From NCBI GenBank assembly GCA_948567375.1, contig OX419756.1:52776333-52840332 (forward strand): a stretch of 64,000 nt of DNA, in the 5' to 3' direction. Source of the DNA: Lunularia cruciata (Eukaryota > Streptophyta > Marchantiopsida > Lunulariales > Lunulariaceae). Below are positions 25,778 through 36,832 of the stretch, piece by piece. Made by a program: the position numbers and the translations under genes. Each line of letters begins with the position of its first letter. Within the stretch, counting starts at the first letter, position 1. A model generated the notes under the pieces. It had not been told where the DNA came from. It saw nothing but the letters and a program-made list of their open reading frames with translations, and did not search any database.

Positions 25778-28700
25778 ATGGAGAAGGCAATAGGATCGAG
25801 CCCAATTCTCAGAACGCATTTTAATTTCAGTTCTCGTGGTCCTGGAATAACAGAGGTGGATTTCGGACTCGTTGTTAAACAAATAGAATCTCACCAGAAA
25901 AGGAGATTGAAGTTCGCAACTCAAGCTCAAGCAAAATCAAACGATGAATCTGCTCGAGCGAAGGAATTTGGAAATGGTAGCTCGAAGGGAGCTATGGATA
26001 CATGCGCAGGAAGGGTAGAGGAATCGGCTGAATGGCTAGAACAGAGGGACAGCGTTGGGAGAAGGCAAGCAATGGTTTTCTCACTTTCTGTGCCAGGTAC
26101 TCTGGCCATGGATGCTGCATGGTCAGGTACCAGCCATCCTGCCAGAGCGCTGATTCAGACCGGAAATGACAGAAGTGAGGAGAAAATCGCTGGAACTGCC
26201 GTCGAGAACCTGAAGAAACGTGTTTCGACCTTCACTTTGGGGAATGGAATGAAGTGGATTGTGCTGGAGAGACATAATGCACCTGTAGTTTCGTGTCACA
26301 CGTACGCAAATGTTGGCGCGGCTAACGAAACCCCTGGGATGACTGGGCTTGCACATCTTCTGGTAATTTCGCCCACGAACGGGCATACAGATGTTCCATA
26401 CGCTGGGCTCCTAAAACGAAGGCTTGTGTGTACCGTAGTAATTGCACTATTTTATCCATTCTGTGATTGCATGTTGTCATCTGGATTGTGTTTCACTTCT
26501 CACAAATGTGTAGACTGCAACGTCTCTGGGTATCACCTTGTCGAATTTACGGTGGTTTCATATTAGGAACACCTGGCTTTCAAAGGAACGAGGCTCGTCG
26601 GAACTCGAGATGCTGATAAAGAAGCTATCCTACTTGATCAACAAGATGATGGTAGGTCTATACTTGACATTCACTGGTCATTTTAAGCAACTTGACTTGA
26701 TTTTACATCTTCCATCCTGTAGATATTTCTTGGCATATACCTTGAACCTACTATTGCGTGATAGCAGTCACCACACTGTCAGCCATTCAAACAGCCAATG
26801 ATCAAGCACCTACACAGCTAGGACTTCGTAGGAATCTTTCTGCTATCCTCGGTCGAAAGTGTAAACTATTTCTTTTCGGTCTTTATCCACCTCTTACACA
26901 TTTGCTGACTATGTCTAGGTAATGATTTCTTGTAAGTTTCACTTGATGGTAAACCAAAAACTGCGATTCCGCTCACGGTCGTGAGTGCACGGGAGATAAG
27001 AACGAGATAGTGTATAGAACGCGTAGTATTAAAAGTTATTCGAACCTGTATGCGGTTTCAGTGAAGTAAGCAACATTGTCTGTGTCTCAGTTTTCTACGC
27101 CATGGAAGAGGCGAAAAAGAACGGGAAGATGGCTGAAGCCCAACAGCTCAATAAAAAGTTTGTATGCTCTCATCTTCTTTCCATCTCATGTTTCTGTTCA
27201 ATTTGTCTTTGAGGGATCTCCTGGGTCTAATGTCTACTTAGTCTGGTCATTTTGGTTATAACGAAAAGCGCATGTGCCTCACCGAGAGATAAGTAAGGAT
27301 TTGTGAAGAACTCAAAGTGGTTCTAATATTCTACATTTATCTTTTGGTAGTTAGAATTGCAGGAAGCTGCAGCAAAGCTTTCCGTGCCGAATGAGTATGG
27401 TTCCTTAATTGAGCGCCAAGGTGGAATCGGCTTGAATGCTCAAACTTCCCAAGACGCTACAGGTTTGCAAACATGCACACCTGGCCAACTGATATAAGCC
27501 CACATTAGTACAAGAGAATGCGTTAGTCTATGAGATATGTTTACCACTACTCAGATATACTACAATTCACGCCGTTCTAAGTTGGTGCATTCTCGTAGCT
27601 TAGCTTATTCGGATTATATCATGATACATGTCTACCACTACTTAGATATAGTACAGCTCAAGCCGTTCTAAGTTGGTGCATTCTCGTATATCAGCCATTT
27701 GAGATTGTCATTGGATAAGATTTCTAGGAAAGCTTTGTCTTGTATTGTATCCATTTCTGAGGACGATTTGCTTCGTAGACAAGCCAAACTTAGCATAAAC
27801 CGTTTTTCTAGTAGAATATGTACCTCTCTGATAACGTGGTAAACTTACCTATCCTAGCTTTAATAAAAGAGAATGTCATCAGAGTTTGAGCTAACTACAT
27901 GTTTGGTTAATTTATAACAGAGTATTTCGTTTCGCTGCCTGCAAATAAATTGGAGCTGTGGATGGCCTTGGAAAGTGGGCGTTTTATTGCTCCTGTCTTC
28001 CGTGAAGTGTATTCTGAGAAAGAGGTGGGTTGCGCTCCTTCAAAAAATGAGCTCAAACCAAACCATGATCATCGCTGTTGAATGTGTCCACTTCTCTCTC
28101 GGGTTCCTACCTACAGACGTGTACTGATTACCTTGAAAAGCAGGTGGTGAAAGAGGAGCGTAGACTTCGAGTTGATAATTCACCTTTTGGTCGATTCACC
28201 GAAGCCTTTACCGCAGCTGCTTTTCCACAGCATCCTTACGGCCGTCCTGTTATTGGTTACCGTATCCTTCCCTTTCCTGAATGCTATTATCATAAAAAAA
28301 TTCTTACAAGAATGTGACTTCACTGTGAATAATGGAACTTGAAGCATACCACATGACGCACACTGGGCTGTTCTAGAATATTTGTGACAAGGAACTGGGG
28401 TCCTGTAACCTTTAACCCAACTTCCAGTTTCAAGCGTGCTATTGTCTAGTGAAAAACTTATGGTTTGATACTGTACGACGCAACATTTCATTTTGTACTC
28501 GATTCTTTATAGTGCATGCTTCTGCGTTCCATAGTTTCATATGTTATAGCATCTATCACTGTATGTTTTCCAAAAGGAACTTGCTCGACGATTATTTCGT
28601 TCTTCACCATACGACGTCGTGACTTTGCACCTGCCTAGAAATGCATCCTTAATTTGTAAGCAGCTGATGATTTTGAAAGCCTGGGAAGGCGAGAAGTATC

Positions 28701-30633
28701 GAAATTTTTCCAAGAAAATTACACCCCACAGTCATTGACATGTTCAGTGGTACGAGTTTCTCCAGCACTCCTGGTCACATCTGGTTCCTCCTTCCAAATC
28801 ACATCTACAGCATTTAAACGAACAATGCTAAGCAGAGGAACATTATCACACAGTAGTTGTGACCTAATTGTTGCAATGATCCACTTGTTAGGATACTCCG
28901 AAGTGTTTGCCTCAAAACTATTGCTACCTTCTTTTAGTTTTGCGCTGTTTGAAGGATGAGCTGTATCTAATTTGTGTCCGACGCTGCAGGTGGGTGATGT
29001 TGATCCAGTTGAGGTAGGCCAATTCCTTCATGTTTCTGGTATTATAGATGAGGATTACGGTTTGAGGTGGTTTGGGATATTTATCCTATTATGGAAAATT
29101 GAATGAAGATACAATTTAGGAGCAGTGATTTTCAATCTTCTCTTTGGCTTTGAACCTATCTGCTGCTACCGAAGGTGGAACGATTAGCTACACGTTATTT
29201 CGGCTCTTGGGGAAATAACGTGAAGGCTCTCCCTCGTCAACCTCAAGCTCTAGAAGGCTGGCGAAATTACAGCGGGTGGGACAACATCGTTCGAGCCGAC
29301 GGAGATCGAACTCTTCGACTAAATTTAGCTGCTCAACCGCTTTATATGGAAGGTGTGACTTGGAGAGCAATAAAATCTTTCTCGCCAACAACTAAAGCAA
29401 TAGTTTCAATTTTAAACTCCTTGTAAAAGCCTTGAACATGCCGTATGAAGCTGGAAATATTTTCGAACCTGTGCTCCTGACCTTTTCTGGTGGGGGTCTG
29501 CTTGATGATAGGTTATTACCGACCTCCCGCCTCATCCACAGATGACCCAGCTATGTCAGTTATCAATGAACTCCTTACAGGAGGTCGTTTGTCACGATTC
29601 TATAAGGTTAGGAGGATCTGTGTTACACATTTCCTGCGGTCGTGCCTATCTTACCAATACTACATACTGTGTTAAAAAGCTGCCAAATGCAATCATGTGC
29701 AGATCTTTGTACCTTCCCCCAGTAAGACTTCAGCTCTTCACGGAAATCTATGACAGTCTTGAGCTCTCCGGTACTTGATCTTCTTTAGAGTTTATACTTC
29801 TGTGAGATTGAATTCTCACCATCTCTGTAACGTGTGGTATGTGTGAGCTAAATGTATCTGTAATCACTCACTTCAGGTACGACCATGTGCAGAAAGTAAT
29901 ACTCCCTGGCAAAGCGCTGTCCGCACAATCAGTGGAAACCTTTCCTGGAGACAAACAGCCTTGCCTCCTACTCGTCTATGGAGTCCCTACACCAGGTAAT
30001 GTTCATAAATTTCTCTCCATCGTCCTGAACCCGTAGTTGAGCTGGGAACAAAAGTCATTTTAACAGTATCTCATCTGATGCCTGCAAGGGTGAAATATAT
30101 AGGGACCACAACTGACTATCTCGCGAAAGTGCTACATCAAGAGCTTGAGGAAATTGCAACCAAAAATGTTATAAGTGATGAATTAGTTCCCATCAAGAAG
30201 GCAGCTCGTGCTTCGTTATTGGTAATGTTTCCTAACCCCTACTTTGGCATAATGTTGGCCTTTGGATATGCATGAAGAGCCGTTTAGTTGGCGATGGTTA
30301 GCTGGAAGAGCTATATCTTCCACTGTAGAATTGACATGTTCGGGTAAGGTCGAGATGCAATCCAGTGGTATGCATCAAGTTTGCTTGAGGTGCAACCTTT
30401 ACCTGACTCGCTGGGATGGTTATCAGGAAGCATTCGGGAGCAATCGCGCCATGGCAAAGCTCCTTTGCTTATACGAGGCAACCACAAACAACTGGCTCAA
30501 CCTTTTAGAAGAAAATGAATTGGTCGAAAAAGTGTCACCAGCAGATGTGCTGCGCGCAGCATCACTTCTATTCTCTCCTTCAAATCGGGTCTCCGGGCAT
30601 GCGGCACCATCTGGTCCGAAACTATCGGCTTGA
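25778..30633 (+). CDS. M16 family zinc metallopeptidase, two-domain, plastid-type
   Basis: Exons by my reading: 25778-26362, 26567-26651, 27091-27161, 27351-27462, 27921-28024, 28144-28261, 28577-28655 (doubtful), 28991-29014, 29175-29352, 29512-29606, 29893-29995, 30103-30221, 30427-30633; about 626 residues, introns GT-AG. Zinc site: inverted motif H193-L-L-E196-H197; the third ligand is probably the Glu of V-V-K-E-E-R-R (about 323). Next come H-P-Y-G-R-P-V-I-G-Y, then V-G-D-V-D-P and the inactive C-terminal M16 domain (L-L-T-G-G-R-L-S-R-F-Y-K; L-L-L-V-Y-G-V-P-T-P-G; V-E-K-V-S-P-A-D-V). That N plus C pair is the architecture of bacterial/cyanobacterial M16B-type proteases. The first ~190 residues are extra; they include R95-R96 before a hydrophobic stretch and A-R-A, like a bipartite lumen-targeting signal (inference). 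The exon lengths sum to one base short of a multiple of three. The fault lies in exon 7, where the entering frame gives R-R-R-D-F-A-P-A and then TAG, while N-A-S-L-I lies in another frame. All else threads cleanly. Confidence 0.82.
27537..27688 (+). repeat. Two-copy repeat (91-bp period) in M16 intron 4
   Basis: GCCGTTCTAAGTTGGTGCAT occurs at 27571 and 27662, with matching flanks on both sides (TACCACTACTNAGATAT). The two copies are about 85-90 percent alike by eye. Confidence 0.7.
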
Positions 30634-31692
30634 GGCGAGCAGGATACAGATTGTAAGACTTTGTCGAGAAACACCTCGTTCATGGCTCTCATTAGTCTAT
30701 GATCCGTCCCCGTCTTGGGTCCAACACAAAGCAGATAAGGAATACAAGTTTCTAAGACCTTGAATGTCTGCTGTCTAGGCATGGACTCTTCACAAGTGAG
30801 CAGTCTTGCGGCAGTCCAAAGTGCAGAAGTGAAGGCTCTCGTGCTTTAGACTTCGGGTGCAGAAGTCTAAAGCTGCCCATTGGTCCCAAGGAATGATTGA
30901 GACTACTCTGCTGCTAAATAAAAATCTCCCCGAATACGGGGTATCTAGAAACGTTTTAACTTTAACGTTTATGCGGATTGTACATTTGTACATGCGGATT
31001 GAAATTTGAATCTTGACAGGTTTCAGACCTCCTGTTCTGATGATCCATGCGCTCCACCGAAAATCTCAATGAATACGCCGTGTAATTTTGAACATCACAA
31101 TCCTGTTTCACTTTCCATTAACAAGAAGCTCTAAATATTGGCTAATTTCCTGTTAACATGGACTGTCAAGCACGAAAATCCAAATGAGACGTCCTCATGA
31201 TCCGGTTAAAGACAGAAGCATTGCCAACCTAACACGTTGTTCCTGTTATGTCCGCCTTGAAATCGTATCAAGATATGTGGGAGTATCAATTTCAACACTA
31301 AGCTATCAAGATCTCCTCGAATCGTCCCAGACAGAAGTTATTCCCTGCTAAACTGCACCAGCAGATGTAGCAAAGGGTAGACATGGAACACATAGCAAGC
31401 TATCATTTGCCTTAAAACTGAACGTACTCATTTCGATGATTTATGAGGTGAAGTCAGTTACCATTCTACTCAAGAAAAAGGGCTACGTGTTAGTTAGAAA
31501 CTCTGCCGGATCTGCTCAGAGAGGAGGTCCCAACCTTTCAGCATGCCTACTTTCGGGTCCGATGGACAAATATCAAGGATCCTCAGCTGGTGGCAAGGCC
31601 GACCAGGTCGGACTACTGTTTGAGATAAAATATTTTACAAACAGATCCAGTAATATGAAGAAACCATAACATTCCAAGGACAATAAGCTTGC
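30634..31692. other. Convergent 3' intergenic region
   Basis: About 1.06 kb separates the stop codons of the two convergent genes. AATAAA at 30917-30922 is a fair polyadenylation signal for the M16 gene, 284 nt after its stop. A 77-codon frame (31436-31669) has no recognised content. Confidence 0.5.
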
Positions 31693-33739
31693 TTAGTCGT
31701 CATCCTTGTACGGATACTCCTCAGGTACTTGTTCCAAAAGCTTCAGGCGCATCTCATAGGCATCATCGCCGCGAAGAATATCCTTCACAAACCTCACCTC
31801 TGTTCGCATTGATACCTGTCAAGAACCTCCATACTGTCAAGATGGACGCTAATCTTGTAGTCCACGTGCAGTTCACGAGTTGATAATTCAGCACAACCTA
31901 TTCTCAGCAATTTCCCTCAACATACCAATTACTTAGAAGAGAGAAGAAAAACAGGTTGGGAGAAGAACTGAACAACCTCGCCTCCAACGGCCAATCTCGA
32001 ACAACCATGCAATAGCCTATTCGACGTCACGTGGTCCTCTTAGGGATAAGGCTTGTCTAGCTTCATGGTATTTGCGGACTTTACAAACCAGAGTCTACCA
32101 AATAACCTTCCGATTTTGACCTACTGGTATTGATAAACAAAAGGATTTCCCAGGACAAGCTCCGCACATGTGAACAACCAGAAATCTCAGGCCTGTTTGG
32201 TACATCTTGAATGCAGTTGCAGATACACAATCTGGCCTTGTGTGCCGGTGCTTGGTACTTGAGATGTGACCAGACATACCTTCTTCTACTGCTTCAGTGA
32301 TATATCATTGCTGCACCAGATTTTGTTTTACCACCGTGAACACAAGTTTTGCTCATAACGGGTCCATAGAACTTCAGGGGCTGAACGGTATTGTTAATAA
32401 TATACGACTACCTGACTAGTCGTATATTATCCTAGCCATGGAGTATGCCCATATCAGGGGAGCTTCGGACAATTTGACATTGACTAGGCTATCACATTTA
32501 CACTGTGGGTTTGAGTATTATGGACTGTCCATCGGAAGTGGAGCAGCATGAAAATCACAACAGAGGTACTCTGTCCTCCGAATGTGTATGATGGCTGCCG
32601 ACGGGATAGTTTCATATGCTGGAAAGTCGGATGCAAAGCTAGAAATTCGAGTTAATCAAGGATCCAAAGATCATATCGATGGTCACAACCAACCCATGAA
32701 CAGAAAGTTATTACGCACCATCTCCAGGGCTCCTCTGATGACTCCACATAATATGTTGCAGTAGTAGAGTCCTTGACAGGTTTCTGGAAGCTCGACAAAA
32801 TCCACTAGGGGATTATCATCCAAGATAAGACTGCACTCAGTGTTGTCAGCATTCCAGTTCGCCACGGTACCTGAGACTCCAAGAAACATTTTGAATCCAA
32901 CCTACACATACAGTGGATTAACAGATCGGCTTAAATTGATGATCATAACCAGTGGGAAACAAATGCCGTGAGCTTAGAGGAGTTTATGACGGCCAAGCTC
33001 AATTGTTGGTCCCCCAGTAAGATGTTTATGTGTTGGAAGGAAAAAAGAAGACCATCAAAAAGCAATAGCCATAAAGTACAAGGTTTCCTATCAAATTCAA
33101 GCCTGTGAAAACAATCAAAACGACAAATGCTATGAAAATTAACTAGGTCTAGCGTAAAGCATAAACCTTAGCAATAGTTTCAGCTGTTTCTTTGAAGTCC
33201 GAGCATCTAGTTATGTTGGCTTTAGCCAAAAAGTCGTCAATGAGTCGAATTCCAATATTGTAACCCCTGCAAAATCAACAGTATAAGAACCTCACGGTTA
33301 CTGTAAACTTAAGCTGGCTTCTATATGCGCGCTTACATTCAACCTATCTGATCGATATTCTGCCAGATTAACTCAAAAGGTTTCCTGCTTGCTGGAAGAA
33401 AAATTTAACCTAAGATGCATCAGATAAACTAACATCGTATCAAGTTGTTTGTTGACTTCGTCCACTTCCTCAAAATCTGTGAGCAGCTGCCGCACGATCG
33501 CTCCATAAGTCAATGTAAACAGTTCGGCATTCTGCGAGCAAAGTGCAGAAAACAGATTCACTCAAAACACAAAGTCCTCATGCGGATTTAAGCTCAAAAG
33601 AAAGCACAAATCAGCAATCTGAAAATAAATCAATTACACATTCTTTCGGGTTTTGATCTCTATCCGTGGCGCGTAAGAAACGTACCACGCGCTCTACATT
33701 GGCGAACACTGCATCCCCTGGTCTCGAATTAGGAGGCAT
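31693..33739 (-). CDS. BET3: TRAPP complex subunit BET3 (TRAPPC3)
   Basis: Five exons on the minus strand: 33739-33686, 33531-33434, 33266-33167, 32901-32719, 31815-31693. All junctions are GT-AG and in frame, giving 185 residues, the normal BET3 length. The start M-P-P-N-S-R-P-G-D-A-V-F-A-N, then L-F-T-L-T-Y-G-A-I-V, G-Y-N-I-G-I-R-L-I-D, N-P-L-V-D-F-V-E-L-P and G-V-I-R-G-A-L-E-M are hallmarks of the family. Cys72 in I-T-R-C-S-D-F matches the cysteine that is acylated inside the hydrophobic channel of the animal and yeast proteins. BET3 is a core subunit of the TRAPP tethering and Rab-activating complexes of ER-Golgi and Golgi traffic; it works as a dimer with TRS33-type and other small subunits. 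I see no defect, so this is the best-supported intact gene here. It is convergent with the M16 gene. Confidence 0.96.
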
Positions 33740-33960
33740 AGCGATCGATGCTCAATCTGCCAGCTTGTTTCGATAACTTTCTACAGCTTTTAATCGATCA
33801 ATTGACCGATCGATCCACTAACGAGGAGGTGCGTGTTCACTATGCAAAGAGCTCCATAGAAAATGTCCCCTGAGAAGTAGAATGACACTGGCAATCGTAA
33901 CATCCCTTCACGTGTCTTCATTTAGTGATTACTTCAACTGCGCTGTTTCTAAGGAGGATT
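33740..33960 (-). promoter_or_regulatory. Presumed BET3 promoter/5' leader
   Basis: The DNA upstream of the BET3 start has a cluster of GATC/ATCGAT motifs (around 33790-33815) and no other gene. The assignment is by position only. Confidence 0.3.
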
Positions 33961-34109
33961 TCCACCTTTCACATCGGAAACGGGCCAGAGAGCCCAGGTG
34001 ATACAGCTCGGTGGTCACCCGGCCGGGGATCTGTGGGCCAAGTATTACAGAAAGAGCTCCAGAGTGTAGCGGGTGATACTGTGCAACAACGGGCTTCGGA
34101 TTGAGCAAA

Positions 34110-34300
34110 AAGATTCTAAATCTACTACGGGAATACATCTGCGGTTACACGCGACTGATTGTGTCTTTCCTTGCAATCGAGCATCGAGAGAAAAAGGAGA
34201 CCACATAAAAAACACGAAGGATGGGAAGACCCCATCAAGCCATACAAAGAAAAGACAAAATGGGACTAAGTCCGAATAGTATTATATTGGTAAGAAAGAT
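34110..34300 (-). pseudogene. Decayed copy of the 62-kb membrane-protein frame
   Basis: This stretch resembles 62100-62280 in the same orientation. Shared minus-strand strings include the stretch encoding V-F-S-L-Y-G-L-M-G, and both copies have the same order of blocks. Here the frame is broken within a few codons of that peptide, so it is a relic or a non-coding copy. It adjoins the 3' end of LINE copy A. Confidence 0.55.
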
Positions 34301-34559
34301 TTGCACTATTACACCTATGAGATCTGAGCTATACAAGTAGTAAGGTATACAAATTGAAGGAGCATTCTAAGAAACATCACCTAGTGTGATTGCTCTCTAT
34401 AGATCAATGGACATATGTTGTTTGAGATATGATCCCGAGATGTTATCTGAGATATGATCCCAAGTATGGGAGTGAGAGTGGTACTAATCATATCTAATAT
34501 GATATGCTCTCAAACACTCTTTGACAAATGCCATGTCCATTACTCCATGTATTTCAAGG

Positions 34560-35820
34560 CTAGAGGAACAAAGAGGTGACCTTGCTACATACCCCTATAC
34601 TTGGAGACCTTACTTGTTGCCACTCTACACGCCACCCATCTAGGAGGATGGGTAATCATTCCTTGCAAAATTACATCACATGTAGGATTGATAACCACAT
34701 CATCTATTACAGTCACATGATCATCTCATACCAAGTATAAGTTTGCCTTGACACATGTTGTATACAAAGCATATAAGTGCTCCCTCTAAGCAAGGTATAT
34801 ACTCTCTTGTTCCATAGCAAATATTATATCCCAGATGGCATCATGAGTAGTTATCCTTTGTCTTCCAAAAGGACACCATTTCATATGGATCATTACTACA
34901 TTTAGTGTAGAACCACACTCACAAATGAGTAATGAAGATGCAAATGGGTGGACCAAACCTAGGCAGAACCTCATCTTTGTAGAGAAGGTAGTTGGTGTGA
35001 GTCAAAATGCCCTAATGCATTGTCAAGCTAGGATTCAAGAGCTTGCATCCTTGCTAAAAACAAGAGAAAAGACTTGCTCTAGTAGCCCGAGGAATGGACA
35101 AGTTAACTAAGAGATAATTTAGCATTTATTGAAATTCTTGCTCCATCAAGGAAGACAACAAGCCTCTAGTCCAATCCAAAGGTAAGGTAGCAAAAGATGG
35201 AAGTTCATCTTGTGCCCATGGAGATAGACAATCTTTCATTCGCTGTAAATAACATATGGAGAGAAAAGGATCACACTTCCACCTCTGTCACGTATATCTC
35301 CAAGATTGGCCTATCAATGACCACAAAACGGGAGGAAAGTAAGGATGCCAAGAGGACACAACTACCCAAAAATGCTATAGGTGTTATCTCCTCCATGGAT
35401 AGTAGGCCTACCCCTTTGTACAAGATCATAAGAGATGTTTGTCTCTATGTTAAATCCCCTATCACACACTCAAATGTCCTTGGTCCAATAATATCACCAA
35501 AGATTCCCATAATCTTCCAATCAAAAGCTCTAAGCCATGATAGGAAGGTCAAGGAAGGGAGAACTATGCAAAGAAAGTAAGTCAATCAACAAGAAATAGA
35601 AGAGAAGAGTATACCAAAAGCAACATGTGTATCTCCAAGTAGAAGAAGGATGTACATATGGAGAATATCATCTACAAAGAGCTCTATCTAAGAAAGATGT
35701 GATAAATCCTTAGATCCTATTTGCTCTCCAAGGATACATAATCCATCTATATATTGATACACCCTTTTGGAAGCTCAAGGTGAGGAGGGATACTTGAAGG
35801 GGACTATGATCTACACTTTG
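34560..35820 (-). mobile_element. LINE (non-LTR) relic A, 3' half
   Basis: The minus-strand 3' half of a non-LTR element. It carries the C-terminal zinc-like motif at 34974-34786: L-G-L-x-H-P-F, then C-E-C-G-S, H-M-K-W-C and T-H-D-A-I-W-D. This C-x-C...H...C...HD pattern follows the RT in this family. The frame is interrupted repeatedly. It aligns by eye with 60140-61290 at perhaps 70-75 percent. The element is cut at 35820 by a gypsy-type LTR element and resumes at 40903. Confidence 0.72.
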
Positions 35821-36412
35821 TGTAATATTCCAAGGACAAGAGAAACCCCAAGAGAAGAAACACAAGAGAAACACATGGCTTCATCCTTCAATACGCCAAT
35901 GCCCCAAAGGAGCACTTTGTCTTTATTATCTAGCAAAGAAGATCCACTCAAAGGGAGCTCCATCCTTGGATCAGTGGATTGGTAACATGTTCATGAGCTC
36001 CGCCCTTAGATTAGTTGCATAGATTGGTGACATGTTGATCCTTCTTCTATTCGGTTGGTCAAACAAGTTTGACTAAAAGGAATCTTTGGGGAATCTTCCT
36101 ATACAAAGCTCAGAGTAGCATGGTTGAGGTACCATTAGAAAGCTCCTAATGAGACAAATGGAAAGAGAAAGAAACATTCATTTCTACAAGGAGAGACAAA
36201 CTTTTCACTTTTTGAGGCCTAATTCATTCGTTTTGGCCTTCAAAATTGGCTTTGAAGTTTTTAGGGTGTTTTCTACCTCTACTCTATTGGTGGAAGTACT
36301 CTTTTAGTGACACCTTTATCTAATTTACTTAGAAAATCATATATAACATCCCTCAAGATATTATCAAGCCAATTTTCATCTCTAGATAATATGTCCAGCT
36401 AATGGTATTATA

Positions 36413-36832
36413 AACCTCCCTCCGTTTAAGATGTAATGTCCTTGTTGCAAAGTTGTTGTAAAGTTGTTTGTACATTTTTGAGGCTAGTTCATCTATTTAG
36501 GCCTCCAAAATTGGCTTTGAAGTTTAGACTTTTTTTGGCTCTTGCACTTTTAGTAGAAGTATCTACTTGGTAATACCTCTATCTGATCTACTCCGTCCAT
36601 TATTTATAGCATCCTTCTAAATATTACCAAGACAATTTTCACCTCAAGATAATATGTCTAGCTATTTTTATACATTTTAAAGTTATTTTTGGCTCCTATC
36701 CTATTAGTAGAAATGCTCTTTCTATGACATCTCTATCTGATCTACCTAGCTCATCATACCTAAAATCCTTCCAGAAGTTACCAAGTCAATTTTCACCTCT
36801 AGATAATATATATAGCTATTGGTATCACAATT
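36413..36832 (-). repeat. Extra LTR-start modules beside the 3' LTR
   Basis: Right after the 3' LTR (with a purine tract CGGAGGGAGGTT on the minus strand at 36413-36425) come two more diverged copies of the ~150-200 bp module that begins this LTR family. They end near 36670 and at 36832 with variants of GCTATTGGTATCACA. Confidence 0.65.

Noticed and set aside
28180-28491. Minus-strand 103-codon frame
   Set aside because: It is antisense to exon 6 and intron 6 of the M16 gene and has no domain.
29701-29772. Possible extra M16 exon with S-L-Y-L-P, similar to the start of exon 11
   Set aside because: It is not phase-compatible, and exons 10 and 11 already join in frame to give the expected F-Y-K-K-V-I-L-P.
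30423-30782. Minus-strand 119-codon frame
   Set aside because: It is the antisense shadow of the last M16 exon.
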